NCBI GenBank assembly: GCA_900316595.1 | Contig: ONDN01000081.1 | Coordinates: 1-8,258, forward strand | DNA from: an uncultured Mycoplasmataceae bacterium | Lineage (GTDB): Bacteria > Bacillota_I > Bacilli_A > Mycoplasmatales > Mycoplasmoidaceae | Length of the DNA: 8,258 bases | Direction of reading: 5' to 3' | Shown here: positions 6,970 through 8,258 of the stretch, piece by piece | Layout of the letters: each line of letters opens with the position of its first letter | How positions within the stretch are numbered: the first letter of the stretch is position 1 | Notes under the pieces: generated by a model | Seen by the model: the letters and a program-made list of their open reading frames with translations, nothing else | Told to the model about the DNA's origin: nothing | Database searches by the model: none | Made by a program: the position numbers and the translations under genes

Positions 6970-8258
6970 GTGAAATTTATAGAACTTAATTGTAGTGAAA
7001 TATCTAATAGAAATATTGGTCAAAATATAAAAATTAATGGTTGAGTTAAAAATATTAGAAAACTAGGATCATTAATATTTATGGAAATTAAAGATCGCTT
7101 TGGTTTCATTCAAGTTGTTGTTGAACAAAACAATAAATTCTTTGATGAAATTTATCATACCCCAATTCAATCAACAATTTGTGTTGCTGGTATTGTTCAA
7201 AAAAGAAAAAATGTAAATAGCAAAATTAAAAATGGTGATATCGAAATAATTTTAAATGACTACATCATTTATTCAAAAGCTAAAACACTTCCAATTTCTA
7301 TAGAAGTTGATAGTAATGTTTCTGAAAATATTCGTTTAAAATATCGTTACCTAGATTTAAGAAGAGATAATATGCAAAATAACCTTGCATTTAGATCTAA
7401 ATTATTGCTTGCTATACGCAATTTTTTAAATAAACAAAATTTTATAGAGATTGAAACACCTTGCTTGTCAAAAGCTACACCTGAAGGTGCAAGGGATTAT
7501 ATAGTTCCTACAAGAAATAAAGCAAATGCATTCTATGCATTGCCCCAATCTCCACAAATATATAAGCAACTATTAATGGTTGCTGGTGTTATGAAATATT
7601 TTCAAATCGCTCGTTGCTTCCGTGATGAAGATTTGCGTGCAGATCGCCAACCAGAATTTACTCAACTTGATTTAGAAATGTCATTTACTAATGAACTAAA
7701 AATCCAATCAATAATCGAGAATATGTTTAAGACAATTTTAAAAGAACAACTAGATATTGATATTAAAATTCCTTTTGAGCGAATGCCATATGACATTGCA
7801 GTTAATACTTATGGTAGTGATAAACCGGATTTAAGATTTGATTTAAAATTAAATGAAGCAACCAAGATATTTAAAAACACAAAATTCTGTGTATTTGCTG
7901 ATGGTATAAAAAACAACAAGGTGATTAAATATATTATTACTGATAAGTCGTTTGATAAAACACAAATTGAAACTTTAAGAAAATATGCTAAAGATAATAA
8001 AGCATATGATTTAATTTATCTTTCTTTGAAAGATAAAGTTATTTCTGGTTCTATAAAAAATGTTATTGAACATGAAATGATTAATAGGATTTTTACTAGC
8101 CATAAAATTGAATCAGGAACATTGTTTATGATTTGTGATAATTTAGAAGTTACTAATCAATCATTAGGAGCAGTAAGAAATTTATTAGGCACTATGCTAA
8201 ATTTAAAAGATTCAAAAATTTTGAAATTTGTTTGAATTACTGATTGACCATTATATGA
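6970..8258 (+). CDS. aspS: Aspartyl-tRNA synthetase (AspRS), 3' end outside the window
   Basis: AspRS is a cytoplasmic class II synthetase that charges tRNA-Asp. From a GTG start, 429 codons are present and the frame runs off the window; bacterial AspRS is usually about 560-590 aa, so motif 3 and the C-terminus are missing. The N-terminal OB-fold anticodon domain has NIKINGWVKNIRKLGSLIF (19-37). Next come the class II core with FIEIETPCLSKATPEGARDY (158-177), QSPQIYKQLLM (193-203) and motif 2 FRDEDLRADRQPEFTQLDLE (217-236), then YGSDKPDLRF (281-290). The bacterial-type GAD insertion follows (about 295-415), ending near TNQSLGAVRNLLG. The last visible residues, FVWITDWPLY, correspond to the conserved stretch before motif 3. 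Trp25, 422 and 426 are TGA. The TGA at 8233-8235 is Trp422, not the end of the gene. It is the second gene of the hisS-aspS operon. Confidence 0.95.

Noticed and set aside
8233..8235. TGA as the end of aspS
   Set aside because: It encodes Trp in the conserved FVWITDWPLY stretch; the frame continues to the window edge and motif 3 has not yet appeared.

Overview
This window is a piece of an AT-rich Mollicutes (mycoplasma/ureaplasma-type) chromosome. The main evidence is that TGA must be read as tryptophan (genetic code 4). At least fourteen in-frame TGA codons fall where Trp is expected or harmless, for example ParE A-L-S-E-W-M, AspRS I-N-G-W-V and HisRS S-K-W-I. Only four Trp codons are TGG. 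With TGA read as Trp, every gene is an intact single reading frame. The small genes, very short spacers and lack of mobile elements fit a reduced genome. The genus cannot be fixed from sequence alone; Ureaplasma or a relative is a reasonable guess.

Layout. (1) Positions 1-3175, minus strand: topoisomerase IV operon, parE (636 aa, complete) followed by parC (N-terminal 416 codons, cut by the window start). (2) Positions 3176-3217: a 42-bp divergent intergenic region with a TATAAT box on each strand, only 6 bp apart. (3) Positions 3218-5650, plus strand: a tight operon-like run. It holds a continuous reading frame joining lipoprotein signal peptidase (LspA) to an RluA/RluD-family pseudouridine synthase that lacks the usual S4 domain, then tsaB (t6A tRNA modification), then an unrecognised four-helix membrane protein. 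Spacers are 2 and 1 nt. (4) Positions 5651-5695: a 45-bp spacer with a clear -10 box and a Shine-Dalgarno. (5) Positions 5696-8258, plus strand: hisS and aspS, separated by 2 nt, with aspS starting at GTG and cut by the window end.

Functionally these are housekeeping genes. parE/parC encode the chromosome decatenase. LspA matures lipoproteins, the main surface proteins of wall-less bacteria. The pseudouridine synthase, TsaB, HisRS and AspRS all serve RNA modification or tRNA charging. No CRISPR array, mobile element or defence system is visible. The unusual points are the LspA-pseudouridine synthase fusion, which carries a good internal ribosome-binding site at the junction, and the overlapping, apparently near-leaderless divergent promoters. 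No non-coding stretch exceeds 50 bases.
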